Of a stretch of 27,649 nucleotides of DNA, positions 1 to 7,685 are shown one piece after another. The notes under the pieces were generated by a model. It was given only the letters and a program-made list of their open reading frames with translations. It had not been told where the DNA came from and did not search any database. How positions within the stretch are numbered: position 1 is the first letter of the stretch; every line of letters starts with the position of its first letter. A program made the translations under genes and the position numbers. This DNA is from Syntrophaceae bacterium UBA1163 (lineage in GTDB: Bacteria > Desulfobacterota > BSN033 > UBA1163). The DNA is taken from NCBI GenBank assembly GCA_002311635.1, contig DBZJ01000051.1:1-27649 (forward strand). Reading direction: 5' to 3'.

Positions 1-143
1 GCCGGGTGATAAGAAAAGAGTATCCGGAGCTTGAAGAGTTTTTGTGGGGAGATAGTTTTTGGCCGGATGGGTATTTTGCCGAGACAGTAGGCAACGTTGA
101 TGAAGAGGTCGTGCGGCGATACATAAGAGAACAACGTCGGTAA
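1..143 (+). pseudogene. tnpA: IS200/IS605-family transposase TnpA, C-terminal end (cut by window edge)
   Basis: Reading frame 3 (from base 3) is open from the window edge to a TAA at 141-143 and has no start inside the window. The 46 residues include WGDSFWPDGYFAETVGNVDE followed by EEVVRRYIREQ. This is the characteristic C-terminus of Y1 (HUH) transposases of the IS200/IS605 family, where the W-G-x-S-x-W-x-x-G-Y-F stretch precedes the last helix. The catalytic tyrosine and HUH motif would lie upstream, outside the window, so it cannot be said whether the copy is intact. A subterminal hairpin follows 30 bases after the stop, which fits a right end. Recognition rests on memory of the family, not on a search. 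Confidence 0.82.
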
Positions 144-173
144 TTGTGCCAGATCATGTCAGCAGACCTGAAA

Positions 174-193
174 CCCTGGGCTTTAGCCCAGGG
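174..193 (+). mobile_element. IS200/IS605 right-end hairpin
   Basis: Perfect 8-bp inverted repeat (CCCTGGGC / GCCCAGGG) with a TTTA loop, 30 bases after the stop of the tnpA fragment, followed by AGTGGTTCAT. IS200/IS605 elements carry such subterminal hairpins, which TnpA recognises as single-stranded DNA, with the cleavage site just outside. The exact element boundary cannot be fixed from one end, but it probably lies near 200-205. Confidence 0.65.
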
Positions 194-199
194 AGTGGT

Positions 200-380
200 T
201 CATTTCTTGAGAACCTTCCCCCAGTCCGCCAGAAACTTTTGGATGCCTATATTGTTTGGAGGTGGCTGAACACCACTCCACGCCTGTGTAGGGAATCGAC
301 GGGATATCCGCTCTGATAACGGTAGCTTCCGCGATACGAATGGGATGGAAAAGGCTGGAGACGACCTGCCTCCTGAGACA
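200..380. other. Non-coding stretch next to IS end, possible IS remnant
   Basis: No convincing gene. A 76-codon minus-strand frame spans it but has no recognisable domain and runs into the IS hairpin. Read on the minus strand, GGTTCTCAAGAA directly abutting the terminal hairpin resembles the sequence before the right end of IS605-type elements, so part of this may be debris of a second, inverted element. This is a weak inference. Confidence 0.25.
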
Positions 381-421
381 AAAATAGGGTGGCAGGAAAT
401 CTTTCCCTGCCACCCTATTTT
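381..421. terminator. Strong bidirectional rho-independent terminator
   Basis: A 16-bp perfect inverted repeat (381-396 with 406-421) starts in AAAA and ends in TTTT, with a 9-base loop. It lies 20 bases past the stop of the OmpA-like lipoprotein gene on the minus strand, so it should end that transcript. The A/T tracts on both sides would also stop plus-strand read-through from the transposase. Confidence 0.85.
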
Positions 422-440
422 CAGTCCGTAAACAAGTCCA

Positions 441-1175
441 TTATGGAAGGATTCTTATTTCCACTCTTCTATTCTTGGCACGACCCTCGTTGGTGCTATT
501 GTCGGCGATGGGCTTTGAACTACCATAACCCTTCACCATCATCCGGTCGCCAGCGATGTTGAACTTATCCATGAGATACTTCTTGACGCTTTCGGCTCTC
601 TTTTCAGAAATCTTCTGATTCTCCTTCGCTGAACCCAATGAATCCGTATGACCTCCGATTTCCACTTTGATATCCGGGTTCTCCTTCAGCATCTCCCTAT
701 CCTGGTCCAATGCCTTGGCAGCCATAGGGTCGATATTCGTCTTTTTCTCATTAAAATAGATGTTGTCAAACACCGGAGCCGGCTTCGGTGCCGGTGGTGG
801 TGGCGGCGGCGGAGCTGGCGGCGGTGGCGGCGGTGGCGGCGGTGGCGGTGCCGGTGGTGGCGGCGGTGCCGGTTTCTCGCAAGGTGTCAGTTTCAGGGCC
901 TCCAAAGATTTCTCTTTGGCTACTTGAAGGGCTATTTTTAAGTCACTACCCCAATAATCTCCCTCTCCTATTTCGTGGTCAGCAAAAGCCAGAGATGCCT
1001 CAGCGGTAGCGTATTGACAGGGTGCGCATTTCTTCGCCCCGGCTATGGTAGCTTTTTGGAAAAGCTCCTTGGCTTCGTTATAGGCCATCATCTGCGATTC
1101 TTTGCTGACTGCACATCCGGAGGCAATCATCGCTCCCAGAATGATCAGTATCAAAGTCATCCATTTCTTTTCCAT
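441..1175 (-). CDS. OmpA-family lipoprotein with proline-rich linker
   Basis: A 244-residue outer-membrane lipoprotein that should anchor the envelope to peptidoglycan. Residues 1-21 form a lipoprotein signal with lipobox I-A-S-G-C (Cys21). Residues 30-95 form an alpha-helical Ala/Glu/Lys-rich domain of the DUF4398 kind. Residues 100-133 are almost pure proline with interspersed alanine, a rigid spacer. Residues 135-244 are an OmpA C-terminal peptidoglycan-binding domain with GGHTDSLG, the ending NEGRAKNRRVEI and the conserved Asp and Arg that hold diaminopimelate. AGGAGGTGAA at 1184-1193 sits just before the ATG. The gene follows the small lipoprotein gene at 1206-1502 by 30 bases and shares its promoter; the two helical domains look related. 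The proline tract comes from a GGC/GGT-rich DNA stretch at about 780-875, prone to length change. Confidence 0.9.
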   Translation of the reverse strand: MEKKWMTLILIILGAMIASGCAVSKESQMMAYNEAKELFQKATIAGAKKCAPCQYATAEASLAFADHEIGEGDYWGSDLKIALQVAKEKSLEALKLTPCEKPAPPPPPAPPPPPPPPPPPAPPPPPPPAPKPAPVFDNIYFNEKKTNIDPMAAKALDQDREMLKENPDIKVEIGGHTDSLGSAKENQKISEKRAESVKKYLMDKFNIAGDRMMVKGYGSSKPIADNSTNEGRAKNRRVEIRILP

Positions 1176-1205
1176 ATCCCTACTTCACCTCCTTTCCTTT
1201 ACAGC

Positions 1206-1502
1206 CTATTTTTTCTTTTGGATTTCAGCTAAACCTGCTTGCGAAGCGGCTGTTGAGCGCCGTGCAAATTCTCCCGCAGGTTTATAACCAGGCTCAGTAA
1301 GTTCTATTTTGGCAATTTCTAAAAACTTTTCAGCACTGCAGTATTCATAAGGAACCAGTGTCGCCCCTCCCGCTGCCTTCAATTCGGCAAACGATTGTTC
1401 GGCAGCCTTCATCTCCTTCATGGTGCTGAAATAATAACATCCGGAAAGGGCAAAGGAAAAAAGAACAAAAACAGCGAGAAATTTCCAAATCCTTCTGCTC
1501 AT
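1206..1502 (-). CDS. Small lipoprotein, DUF4398-like
   Basis: A 98-residue predicted lipoprotein. The N-terminus MSRRIWKFLAVFVLFSFALS runs into the lipobox S-G-C, so it should be lipid-anchored. The remainder is one helical domain with the pattern A-x-x-x-F-x-x-x-x-x-A-G followed by P-Y-E-Y-x-x-A-E-K-F-L. The same pattern occurs in residues 32-70 of the neighbouring OmpA-like lipoprotein, so the two proteins look like a domain duplication. I chose the ATG at 1502 because an AAAGGGGGTGA ribosome-binding sequence lies directly before it; the longer frame from TTG at 1520 would place that sequence inside the gene. First gene of a two-gene operon behind the promoter at 1551-1579. Precise function unknown. 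Confidence 0.82.
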   Translation of the reverse strand: MSRRIWKFLAVFVLFSFALSGCYYFSTMKEMKAAEQSFAELKAAGGATLVPYEYCSAEKFLEIAKIELTEPGYKPAGEFARRSTAASQAGLAEIQKKK

Positions 1503-1550
1503 AGCTTCACCCCCTTTCAAATTATATTCAACCGCACCCCCTAATTAGCT

Positions 1551-1579
1551 ACGATATCGTACATGCATCGGGTTGTCAA
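1551..1579 (-). promoter_or_regulatory. Sigma-70 promoter for the lipoprotein operon
   Basis: On the minus strand TTGACA (1574-1579) is followed after 17 bases by TATCGT (1551-1556), placing the start of transcription about 40 bases before the ATG at 1502. The -10 overlaps a perfect 12-base palindrome, TACGATATCGTA (1550-1561), which could be an operator. The promoter is near consensus; the operator is a guess. Confidence 0.7.
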
Positions 1580-1715
1580 CACCTTTGTGGTTTTTGCTGC
1601 TGGTAAGTAAAAATTATCCCAAGGGATCTGAGGAGTAAATAAGGTCGATTATGTATTTAGGGGCAAAAGTGACTGTATTTTCGTCTGAATCTCCGTACTT
1701 AAGCATTTGGTTTTT

Positions 1716-1967
1716 TTAAGACTTCTTTTCTTCAAGAAATTTCCTTAAGCATTCCTTGCTGCAAAAATAGTAATTTCCCCCCTTGACCCTTTTCCTAACG
1801 GCGGTTCGCTTAGGGATATAGGTTTGGCAATAGGGGTCTTGAACAAGTTCCTCCGGCTCAGGTTCCCTGCCTAATTTTTTCCTCCGCACTACCATGTCTT
1901 TAATAAGGTAGTAAAGAATCGTGTAAAAGAAGAGAAGAAGGAGGGCGAATAGAATAAATCGGGCCAT
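1716..1967 (-). CDS. Membrane-anchored protein with C-terminal TRASH/YHS-like Cys cluster
   Basis: An 83-residue protein from the ATG at 1967; a TTG at 2003 would add 12 residues of no clear character. Residues 1-22 (MARFILFALLLLFFYTILYY) form a single membrane helix. After a basic linker comes D-P-Y-C-Q-T-Y-I-P, then G-N-Y-Y-F-C-S-K-E-C-L-R-K-F. This is the C...C-x3-C arrangement of TRASH/YHS-type metal-binding modules, in which the F-C-S-x-x-C-x-x-x-F stretch is the signature. It probably binds a transition metal at the membrane surface, cytoplasmic side by the positive-inside rule. It lies 80 bases after folK on the same strand. No specific function can be assigned. Confidence 0.75.
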   Translation of the reverse strand: MARFILFALLLLFFYTILYYLIKDMVVRRKKLGREPEPEELVQDPYCQTYIPKRTAVRKRVKGGNYYFCSKECLRKFLEEKKS

Positions 1968-2047
1968 GATCGGTTTCCAGTGATTGAAGACTGCAAATTT
2001 CAAATCGCAGATTGAATAATCCGAAATCTCAACTCTAAAACTTAAAA

Positions 2048-2536
2048 TTAAAGTTTTTCCACCCCCTGATCTTCTTTTTGGGAATCATTTAAGAGCGCTC
2101 GGATGGTTTTTTTCAAGACAGGATGGACGAGATTTTGATCGATTTCAGCCAAAGGGACAAGGACAAATTGACGCTCTTGAATTCGGGGATGAGGGATCCG
2201 GAGTTCTTCGGTGTGAATTTCAATATCGTCGAAGAAAAGGATATCCAGATCAATCGTCCGGGGGCCCCATCGAAAGGTTTCCGTGCGACCCAAATCAGAT
2301 TCGATCATTTTTAATGTCCGGAGGAGTTCAGGGGCTTCCAGATCGGTCTCGATTTTTAACACTGCGTTTACAAACCAATCTTGGGAGGTGTAGCCAACGG
2401 GTTGGGTCTTAAAGAGGGAAGATTTCGCTAAGAGTTTGTGGCGGTCAATTCTCAGGATCTCTGAAACAGCTTTCTCACACTGGGATAGCTTATCGCCAAG
2501 GTTAGAGCCAATCCCAATGTAGGCAATGTGTCCCAT
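2048..2536 (-). CDS. folK: 2-amino-4-hydroxy-6-hydroxymethyldihydropteridine pyrophosphokinase
   Basis: HPPK, which transfers pyrophosphate from ATP to 6-hydroxymethyl-dihydropterin, the step before dihydropteroate synthase in folate biosynthesis; cytoplasmic. The protein opens with M-G-H-I-A-Y-I-G-I-G-S-N-L-G-D, the family's N-terminal signature. It carries F-R-W-G-P-R-T-I-D-L-D-I-L-F-F, with the two Mg-binding aspartates in D-L-D, and then I-P-H-P-R-I-Q-E-R-Q-F-V-L-V-P-L. At 162 residues from the ATG at 2536 it has normal family length. The frame stays open upstream to 2800, but those 88 codons overlap tatA and have no family counterpart. No good ribosome-binding sequence is visible. It lies between tatA (133 bases upstream) and the TRASH-like gene. 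Confidence 0.92.
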   Translation of the reverse strand: MGHIAYIGIGSNLGDKLSQCEKAVSEILRIDRHKLLAKSSLFKTQPVGYTSQDWFVNAVLKIETDLEAPELLRTLKMIESDLGRTETFRWGPRTIDLDILFFDDIEIHTEELRIPHPRIQERQFVLVPLAEIDQNLVHPVLKKTIRALLNDSQKEDQGVEKL

Positions 2537-2669
2537 TTTGTTCGGGGGTAAAAGGCACTCGGCCGGTACTGAGCACCTTTCAGAGCAGCGTTTCTTGGAA
2601 CCTGGATGAAGTGAAACTTGGTAAGAATATTCCGCAAAAAAGTCCCGCGACTTCAGAAAGGGTGCGGGC

Positions 2670-2864
2670 TCACTTTTTTTCAGAAATTTCTTCGGGTTTT
2701 TTCGGAGTGACGTCGATTTCCTCTTTCTCTTTGGTCGCCTTTTTGAAATTCCTAATCCCCTTGCCAAGTCCTTCACCGATTTGGGGCAATTTCCCAGCAC
2801 CGAAAATGATCAGCACGATGACTAAGATGACGATCAACTCCGGCAATCCTATTCCTCCAAGCAT
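2670..2864 (-). CDS. tatA: Sec-independent (Tat) translocase subunit TatA/TatE
   Basis: A 64-residue protein of the TatA/E family, which oligomerises in the inner membrane to pass folded proteins across. The N-terminus is one membrane helix (about residues 5-22) containing the conserved F-G-A-G-K-L-P hinge and followed by the amphipathic helix [14 protein letters not shown]. The tail is charged and disordered. AAAAGGAGAAA precedes the ATG. The formate dehydrogenase catalytic subunit in this window has a twin-arginine signal and is a plausible client. It follows selC on the same strand by 133 bases and may share read-through from it. tatB and tatC are not here. Confidence 0.93.
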   Translation of the reverse strand: MLGGIGLPELIVILVIVLIIFGAGKLPQIGEGLGKGIRNFKKATKEKEEIDVTPKKPEEISEKK

Positions 2865-2924
2865 TTTTTTCTCCTTTTGATTTTATAGACAGCTTAGTCC
2901 TTGCATCCTGTCGGCCAAGCCGCC

Positions 2925-2938
2925 GCCTACCGGTAGGC
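2925..2938. repeat. Perfect 14-base palindrome upstream of tatA
   Basis: GCCTACCGGTAGGC is self-complementary and lies between selC and tatA. It could be an operator or simply processing debris after the tRNA. Nothing else in the 133-base gap is recognisable. Confidence 0.4.
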
Positions 2939-2997
2939 CCTGAACCTAACATGGTACAGGGCAGGCACGCACGGGCGGGGCGTGGTCCCACAAACGT

Positions 2998-3091
2998 TGG
3001 CGGAAGTGCATGGGAATCGAACCCACCACGGACATCTCTGCCCGTCACTGGATTTGAAGTCCAGGAGGCCCACCAGAACCTGTCCACTTCC
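2998..3091 (-). tRNA. selC: Selenocysteine tRNA (anticodon TCA)
   Basis: A 94-base gene with encoded 3' CCA. The 5' end GGAAGTG pairs with CACTTCC near the 3' end, followed by discriminator G and CCA. The anticodon arm is CTGGA-CTTCAAA-TCCAG with anticodon TCA (bases 3055-3057), which reads UGA. A long variable arm with an ACGG/CCGT stem follows, then a T arm with the GGGTTCGATTCCC core. The length, the large variable arm and the near identity of the anticodon arm to Escherichia coli selC separate it from tRNA-Ser and suppressor tRNAs. It supplies Sec for fdhA and the UshA-like gene in this window, once charged with serine and converted by SelA. Confidence 0.95.
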
Positions 3092-3098
3092 AAAATAT

Positions 3099-3127
3099 AA
3101 ACTAATGGATTTCCTTTTTAATGTCAA
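3099..3127 (-). promoter_or_regulatory. Sigma-70 promoter for selC
   Basis: TTGACA (3122-3127, minus strand) and TAGTTT (3099-3104) are separated by exactly 17 bases. Transcription would start within a base or two of the mature tRNA 5' end (3091), seven bases after the -10. A near-leaderless start like this is economical for a single tRNA gene. Confidence 0.7.
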
Positions 3128-3456
3128 GAAATTCGGAAATCTGCGTAAGCATCTGTTTCTCCCGTTTTTACCTACGCATGTTTTATTACGACGACTATTC
3201 TCAGGTCGACAAATACCATTATTTTTCAGACAAAATACATGGTTTTTCCCATTATCTTTTGAGGGCTTTCAAGATATTTTAATGGCGTTGGTTCTGTTTT
3301 CTATGGTTTTCCGAAATACGGATTGATACCGTCGAGATGAAAACGTGGACTTGTCCTTCTCTCAGGATGGAGGGTAAAGGACGCAAATAATACAGGGGCA
3401 GGGGCAGACTCGGAGAGAATCCGCGCAAGAGTTAAGGAAAAGGGGGATATGACTAC
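3128..3456. other. Intergenic region between selC and lpdA
   Basis: About 330 bases between divergent genes. Apart from the selC promoter at its left border I see no gene, repeat or strong hairpin. It must hold the lpdA promoter, but no near-consensus -35/-10 pair stands out. AAGGAAAAGGGGG just before 3457 may be the lpdA ribosome-binding site. Confidence 0.5.
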
Positions 3457-4887
3457 ATGGCAGAGGTAAGAGACGAAGCTGAGCTTCTCGTCATCGGCGC
3501 AGGACCTGGCGGCTATGTGGCTGCGTTTCGGGCAGCGGATCTGGGAATGGACGTCACCTTGGTAGACCTGGAGAAACGGCCGGGTGGGGAGTGCCTGTTT
3601 CGCGGGTGTATCCCCTCCAAAACGCTTCTTTTTCTGGCGGAGCTTCTGCACGACGCCCAGCGCTCCGGAGAGATGGGGATAAACTTCGGCAAACCTCAGA
3701 TTGATCTCGATAGAATGCGTAGCTGGAAGGATCAGGTGATCGATAAACTTACCAACGGGCTTCTCACCCTGAGTAAACGACGCAAGGTTCGGCTGTTGCA
3801 GGGAAGAGCGGTCTTCGAGGCGTCTGATCGGGTGCGACTGGAAAATTCCGAAGTGAGTCAACTCCGGTTTCGCCATGCCATCTTAGCTACCGGATCTTAC
3901 TCGACTCCTTTTCGTGACATTCCCTTCATCAAGGGGCGTCGCATCATCGATTCAGCCGGTGCGCTGGAATTGCCCGATATCCCTCGGTCGCTGCTCATAC
4001 TGGGCGGCGGTTATGTCGGGCTGGAGATGGGTACGGTCTACGCGGCTTTGGGAAGTCGCGTGACCGTGGTCGTGCGGGGGGATAGACTTCTCAGAGGTGC
4101 GGACCCGGATCTTGTAGACGTTTTACTCTCGAGGCTTAAACAAAGCTTTGAAGCCATTTATTTCAATACTAAGGTGGCATCCCTTAAAGAGCGCGAGGAA
4201 GGGGTGGATGTGAAATTCGAGGGAGCTCCGGAAAAGGCGGAGCAAACCTTTGACCGGGTGCTCGTCGCCATTGGCCGAACGCCCAATACGGGGAAGATCG
4301 GTTTGGAGAAGACGAAGATAAGACTGAATGCGCAGGGTTTTGTGGTCGTAGATGAGCAGCGCCGCACCACGGATGAAAAGATCTTCGCCATTGGAGATGT
4401 CGCCGGACCTCCTCTGCTCGCTCACAAGGCTTTTCGAGAAGGAAAGGTGGCGGCTGAGGTGATCAATGGAAGACCGTCGGCCTTTGATGTGCAGGCCATT
4501 CCTGCGGTCGTGTATACGAACCCTCAGGTTGCCTGGACGGGTTTAATAGAGGAACAGGCTCGGAAAGAGAACCGCAACGTCAAGGTGGAGCGGTATCTAT
4601 GGAAATTTTCCAGTCGCGCCAGCACGATGGGCGTCTCGGACGGAGTAACGAAGATGATCTTCAGCCCTGAATCAGGTCGCCTCCTGGGAGTAGGAATTTG
4701 TGGTCCAAATGCAGAAGGGATGATCTCGGAAGGCACGCTGGCCATAGAGATGGGAGCGGTTGCTCAAGACATCGGGCTGACCATTCATCCCCATCCGACC
4801 CTTTCGGAAATGGTGGGAGAGACGGCTGAGCTTTTCACAGGCACCGTCACCCATGTCTTGCCGGAAAAGCGCTTAGGTACGGGATGA
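3457..4887 (+). CDS. lpdA: Dihydrolipoamide dehydrogenase (E3)
   Basis: A 476-residue FAD flavoprotein of the pyridine nucleotide-disulfide oxidoreductase family. It reoxidises dihydrolipoyl groups of 2-oxo acid dehydrogenase or glycine-cleavage complexes with NAD+. The FAD-binding G-A-G-P-G-G is at residues 14-19. The redox pair is C46 and C51 in G-G-E-C-L-F-R-G-C-I-P-S-K. The NAD-binding motif G-G-G-Y-V-G-L-E-M-G is near residue 187 and A-I-G-D-V-A-G lies in the second FAD motif. The C-terminal H-P-H-P-T-L-S-E supplies the catalytic His-Glu dyad. L-F-R-G between the cysteines replaces the usual L-N-V-G, so another member of the family cannot be fully excluded. No E1, E2 or lipoyl protein gene is adjacent; ftsH follows after 42 bases and may be co-transcribed. 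Confidence 0.88.
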   Translation: MAEVRDEAELLVIGAGPGGYVAAFRAADLGMDVTLVDLEKRPGGECLFRGCIPSKTLLFLAELLHDAQRSGEMGINFGKPQIDLDRMRSWKDQVIDKLTNGLLTLSKRRKVRLLQGRAVFEASDRVRLENSEVSQLRFRHAILATGSYSTPFRDIPFIKGRRIIDSAGALELPDIPRSLLILGGGYVGLEMGTVYAALGSRVTVVVRGDRLLRGADPDLVDVLLSRLKQSFEAIYFNTKVASLKEREEGVDVKFEGAPEKAEQTFDRVLVAIGRTPNTGKIGLEKTKIRLNAQGFVVVDEQRRTTDEKIFAIGDVAGPPLLAHKAFREGKVAAEVINGRPSAFDVQAIPAVVYTNPQVAWTGLIEEQARKENRNVKVERYLWKFSSRASTMGVSDGVTKMIFSPESGRLLGVGICGPNAEGMISEGTLAIEMGAVAQDIGLTIHPHPTLSEMVGETAELFTGTVTHVLPEKRLGTG

Positions 4888-4929
4888 AAAGAAGCATAGG
4901 GATACCGAGGATGTCACGGAAGTAAGACC

Positions 4930-6882
4930 ATGGACGGAGGATCGAATCAAAGAAAGCAAGGCCGGGGTCCTGGCAAGTCACCGGTTCCGGGGATTAACTG
5001 GACGGTGATTTTCTGGATCTTTCTTATTTTTTTGTTATTAGGCCCCTGGATATCGAAACAGTACGGGACCAAAGGAACCCAGATCAGCTACACTGCCTTT
5101 CGCAAGCAAGTGGAAGCGGGCAATGTGACCAAAGTCACCGTAGAAGGAGAAAAAATCTCGGGAGAACTTAAAAACCCGGTCGAGAAGAAGGGGTCGGAGA
5201 ATGAGACAGTCTCCTACAAGGAGTTTTATACCTATTTGCCTTCTTTTGGTGACGAGAAACTTCTTCCCATGCTCGAAGACCAGAAAGTCGATGTCATCAC
5301 AGAACCGAGGAAGGATGTTTCCTGGTGGGGACAGATTCTGGTGGCCGTTCTCCCCTTTCTTCTCCTGATCGGTCTTGGTATCCTTCTCCTTAGAAATTTT
5401 CAAGCCGGAAGGGGACAAAACATTTTTTCCATAGGCGGGAGCCGGGCGAAACTCTATGAAGGGTCGAAGGAAAAAACGACGTTCAAGGATGTGGCAGGTG
5501 CCCATGGAGCCAAGGTGGAGCTGCAGGAGATCATCGAGTTTCTCAAGAATCCAGAACGATTTCAGCGCCTCGGTGGTAAAACGCCGAAGGGTGTGTTGCT
5601 CATAGGACCTCCGGGAACAGGGAAGACGCTACTGGCCCGGGCGGTGGCGGGCGAAGCGGGTGTGCCCTTCTTCAGCATCACGGGCTCCGACTTCATGGAA
5701 GTTTTCGTCGGCGTGGGGGCTTCGCGGGTTCGAAACATGTTCATTGAAGCCAAGAGAATGGCTCCGAGTATCATTTTCATCGACGAACTGGACTCGATTG
5801 GAAGGCAGCGAGGTGCAGGGATTGGAGGCGGTCACGACGAACGGGAGCAGACCCTTAACCAGCTTCTTTCCGCCTTGGACGGTTTTGAGCCAAATGAGAA
5901 CGTCATCGTGATGGCGGCCACAAATCGTCCTGACATTCTCGATTCTGCCTTGCTGCGTCCGGGGCGATTTGATCGGCGCATCAGCGTTGACCTGCCTTCC
6001 CTTAAGGATCGGATGGAGATCCTCAAGATTCATGCGCGAAACAAACCCCTGGCCGATGATTTAAACCTGGAGGAGGTCGCTCGTGGGACCCCCGGTTTCA
6101 GCGGCGCAGATCTGGAAAACCTTCTGAACGAAGCCGCCATCCTGGCCGCGCGGAAGAACAAAGAAAGGATCGAAGCGGAAGATGTCGATCAGGCTACCGA
6201 TAAAATTTTAATGGGTCTGGAGCGAGAAAACATCGTGGTCACGGACGAGGAACGAAGACTGCTTGCCTACCATGAAGCGGGTCATGCCGTGGTGGCTGTC
6301 TTGCTACCGAATGCCGATCCCATCCACAAAGTCACGATCGTGCCCCGTGGGCGGGCGATGGGGGTGACTCAACAGCTACCGAAAAGAGAAAAATATATCT
6401 ATCCGAAGGAATACATGATGGATCGCTTGGCGGTGATGATGGGCGGGCGGGCTGCTGAGGAAGTCGTAGAGCAGACCGCTACCAGCGGTGCAGAAGAGGA
6501 TCTCAAGCAGGCGACCCGGCTCGCTCGCAAAATGGTTCTCGAGTGGGGAATGAGTGAAAGCCTCGGAGAGATGGCCATAGGCGACGGCCATGAAACCGTC
6601 TTCTTGGGTCACGAGATTGCCCAGCGGCGAGAATACAGTGAAGCGACAGCAAAGGAAGTGGACGAGGAGATCAAGAAAATTCTTCGTCAGTCCTACGACC
6701 AGGCGAAAGATATGTTGCGTAAACATCGTGATGGACTTGACCGTGTCGCAGAAGAACTTATCGAAAAAGAGGAGATCTCCGGAAAGGAAGTTCTTGAATT
6801 GGTAGGGGTGGAGAAACCGGAGGCAGCGATCGAGGAAAAGGAAAACTTAGGGAGCCCGCTTCCGCCTACCGTCTCAGGATGA
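4930..6882 (+). CDS. ftsH: ATP-dependent zinc metalloprotease FtsH
   Basis: A 650-residue membrane-bound AAA+ protease that extracts and degrades misfolded membrane proteins and short-lived regulators. Two membrane helices (about 24-42 and 135-155) flank a periplasmic domain. The ATPase has Walker A G-P-P-G-T-G-K-T (226-233), the pore loop F-V-G (259-261), Walker B I-I-F-I-D-E-L-D (281-288) and a second region of homology ending R-P-G-R-F-D-R-R (343-350). The zinc site H-E-A-G-H is at 448-452, and the third zinc ligand should be the Asp in the E-E-D-L-K-Q-A-T stretch. Length is normal for the family. ATG at 4930 follows a GGAAG sequence. The converging gene beyond it ends only 20 bases away, with no clear terminator between. 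Confidence 0.96.
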   Translation: MDGGSNQRKQGRGPGKSPVPGINWTVIFWIFLIFLLLGPWISKQYGTKGTQISYTAFRKQVEAGNVTKVTVEGEKISGELKNPVEKKGSENETVSYKEFYTYLPSFGDEKLLPMLEDQKVDVITEPRKDVSWWGQILVAVLPFLLLIGLGILLLRNFQAGRGQNIFSIGGSRAKLYEGSKEKTTFKDVAGAHGAKVELQEIIEFLKNPERFQRLGGKTPKGVLLIGPPGTGKTLLARAVAGEAGVPFFSITGSDFMEVFVGVGASRVRNMFIEAKRMAPSIIFIDELDSIGRQRGAGIGGGHDEREQTLNQLLSALDGFEPNENVIVMAATNRPDILDSALLRPGRFDRRISVDLPSLKDRMEILKIHARNKPLADDLNLEEVARGTPGFSGADLENLLNEAAILAARKNKERIEAEDVDQATDKILMGLERENIVVTDEERRLLAYHEAGHAVVAVLLPNADPIHKVTIVPRGRAMGVTQQLPKREKYIYPKEYMMDRLAVMMGGRAAEEVVEQTATSGAEEDLKQATRLARKMVLEWGMSESLGEMAIGDGHETVFLGHEIAQRREYSEATAKEVDEEIKKILRQSYDQAKDMLRKHRDGLDRVAEELIEKEEISGKEVLELVGVEKPEAAIEEKENLGSPLPPTVSG

Positions 6883-6902
6883 TTCTTTCTGTCCAAGCTT
6901 TT

Positions 6903-7397
6903 TTATCTCTTCGGTTCATTGAATACTTCCTTAAGAAAGTCAACTGTTCGGTCGTAGATACCCGGGTACTCACTTTCCCGCAGGCCAGCAATATTCAATA
7001 CTTTAATTTGGTTGGCCTCCGCCCATTCCTGTACGGTTTCTGGATCACCCCTCTCGGACAGATCAACTATTAAATAGGGTCTTTTGTATTTTTGAGCAAA
7101 CTTTATTGTTAAAGCAGTTCCACCTTTCGGTTTTCGCCACGTGAAGATGAGGGTACCGTCGGATTCTCTCACATTCTTTTCAGTTCTTATTCGATAGTTT
7201 GTGGAATGTGTCTCCTTGAGCGGATATCGAACGTCAATCGGTCCATCTTCAGCCCTGCGCCCCTTCGGGCACCATCCCCCGCAAGGGATGCCCAATTCGA
7301 GAGCCACATCCAAAGCAGCTCGATCTACGCCCGTTTGTCCTCCGGAAACAATCTTTTCGATGGAGGAAAATCTTTGATGCTTCTCCTCATCTTGCAA
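6903..7397 (-). CDS. Putative molybdenum carrier (MoCo carrier-like, Rossmann fold)
   Basis: About 164 residues. The start K-I-V-S-G-G-Q-T-G-V-D-R-A-A-L-D-V-A is the signature of the putative molybdenum carrier family (PF12694), a branch of the SLOG/YpsA-like Rossmann folds in which G-G-Q-T-G binds a nucleotide or molybdopterin phosphate. It is followed by C-G-G-W-C-P-K-G-R-R-A-E-D-G, N-Y-R-x-R-T-E-K-N-V and G-G-T-A-L-T. The link to molybdenum cofactor comes from the family's algal cofactor carrier relatives and is not proven in bacteria. The Mo/W formate dehydrogenase in this window would be a natural client, but the genes are 13 kb apart. I prefer the TTG at 7397, seven bases after GGAGG; a TTG at 7403 is too close to that sequence. 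Confidence 0.75.
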   Translation of the reverse strand: MQDEEKHQRFSSIEKIVSGGQTGVDRAALDVALELGIPCGGWCPKGRRAEDGPIDVRYPLKETHSTNYRIRTEKNVRESDGTLIFTWRKPKGGTALTIKFAQKYKRPYLIVDLSERGDPETVQEWAEANQIKVLNIAGLRESEYPGIYDRTVDFLKEVFNEPKR

Positions 7398-7403
7398 GGT
7401 CAA

Positions 7404-7685
7404 ACCTCCGAGTTATCATTTAAACATAATTAGGGAATACAATTTTGTCACATCATCAAACAAAAATGGACATGAACACTTCTCGTGAAAGATGCGACAC
7501 CGCTCCTTATATCAATTATCATAATTAAATATCAAGCATATTGAGTTCCATTTAGGGTTTACATTAACTTTGGCACATTTCTTGAAGCTTTCTTGAAGAT
7601 TCTTTTCTTATATTTTAAATTGATTTCACAATCCGCAACTTAGAAAAAATTGTCTTTTTCATTAAAAACAAAAAGGAGGAAAAGT
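7404..7685. other. AT-rich divergent intergenic region
   Basis: 282 bases between the molybdenum-carrier-like gene and the lipoprotein gene. No ORF. TGGCAC at 7571-7576 followed five bases later by TTGAA resembles a sigma-54 site but lacks the GC of the -12 element. CTTGAAG occurs twice (around 7580-7600). AAAAGGAGGAAA before 7686 is a strong ribosome-binding site. Confidence 0.5.

Noticed and set aside
183..413. 76-codon ORF on the minus strand
   Set aside because: Runs through a strong terminator and an IS hairpin and shows no domain.
648..941. Arg/Trp-rich ORF on the plus strand
   Set aside because: Antisense shadow of the proline tract in the OmpA-like gene.
2537..2800. N-terminal extension of folK
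   Set aside because: Overlaps tatA in another frame and has no counterpart in HPPK; the family start is at 2536.
3301..3876. 191-codon minus-strand ORF over the lpdA start
   Set aside because: Antisense to a well-supported flavoprotein gene, no domain.
7571..7586. Sigma-54 promoter before the lipoprotein gene at 7686
   Set aside because: TGGCAC is present but the -12 GC is replaced by GA, so the match is not adequate.
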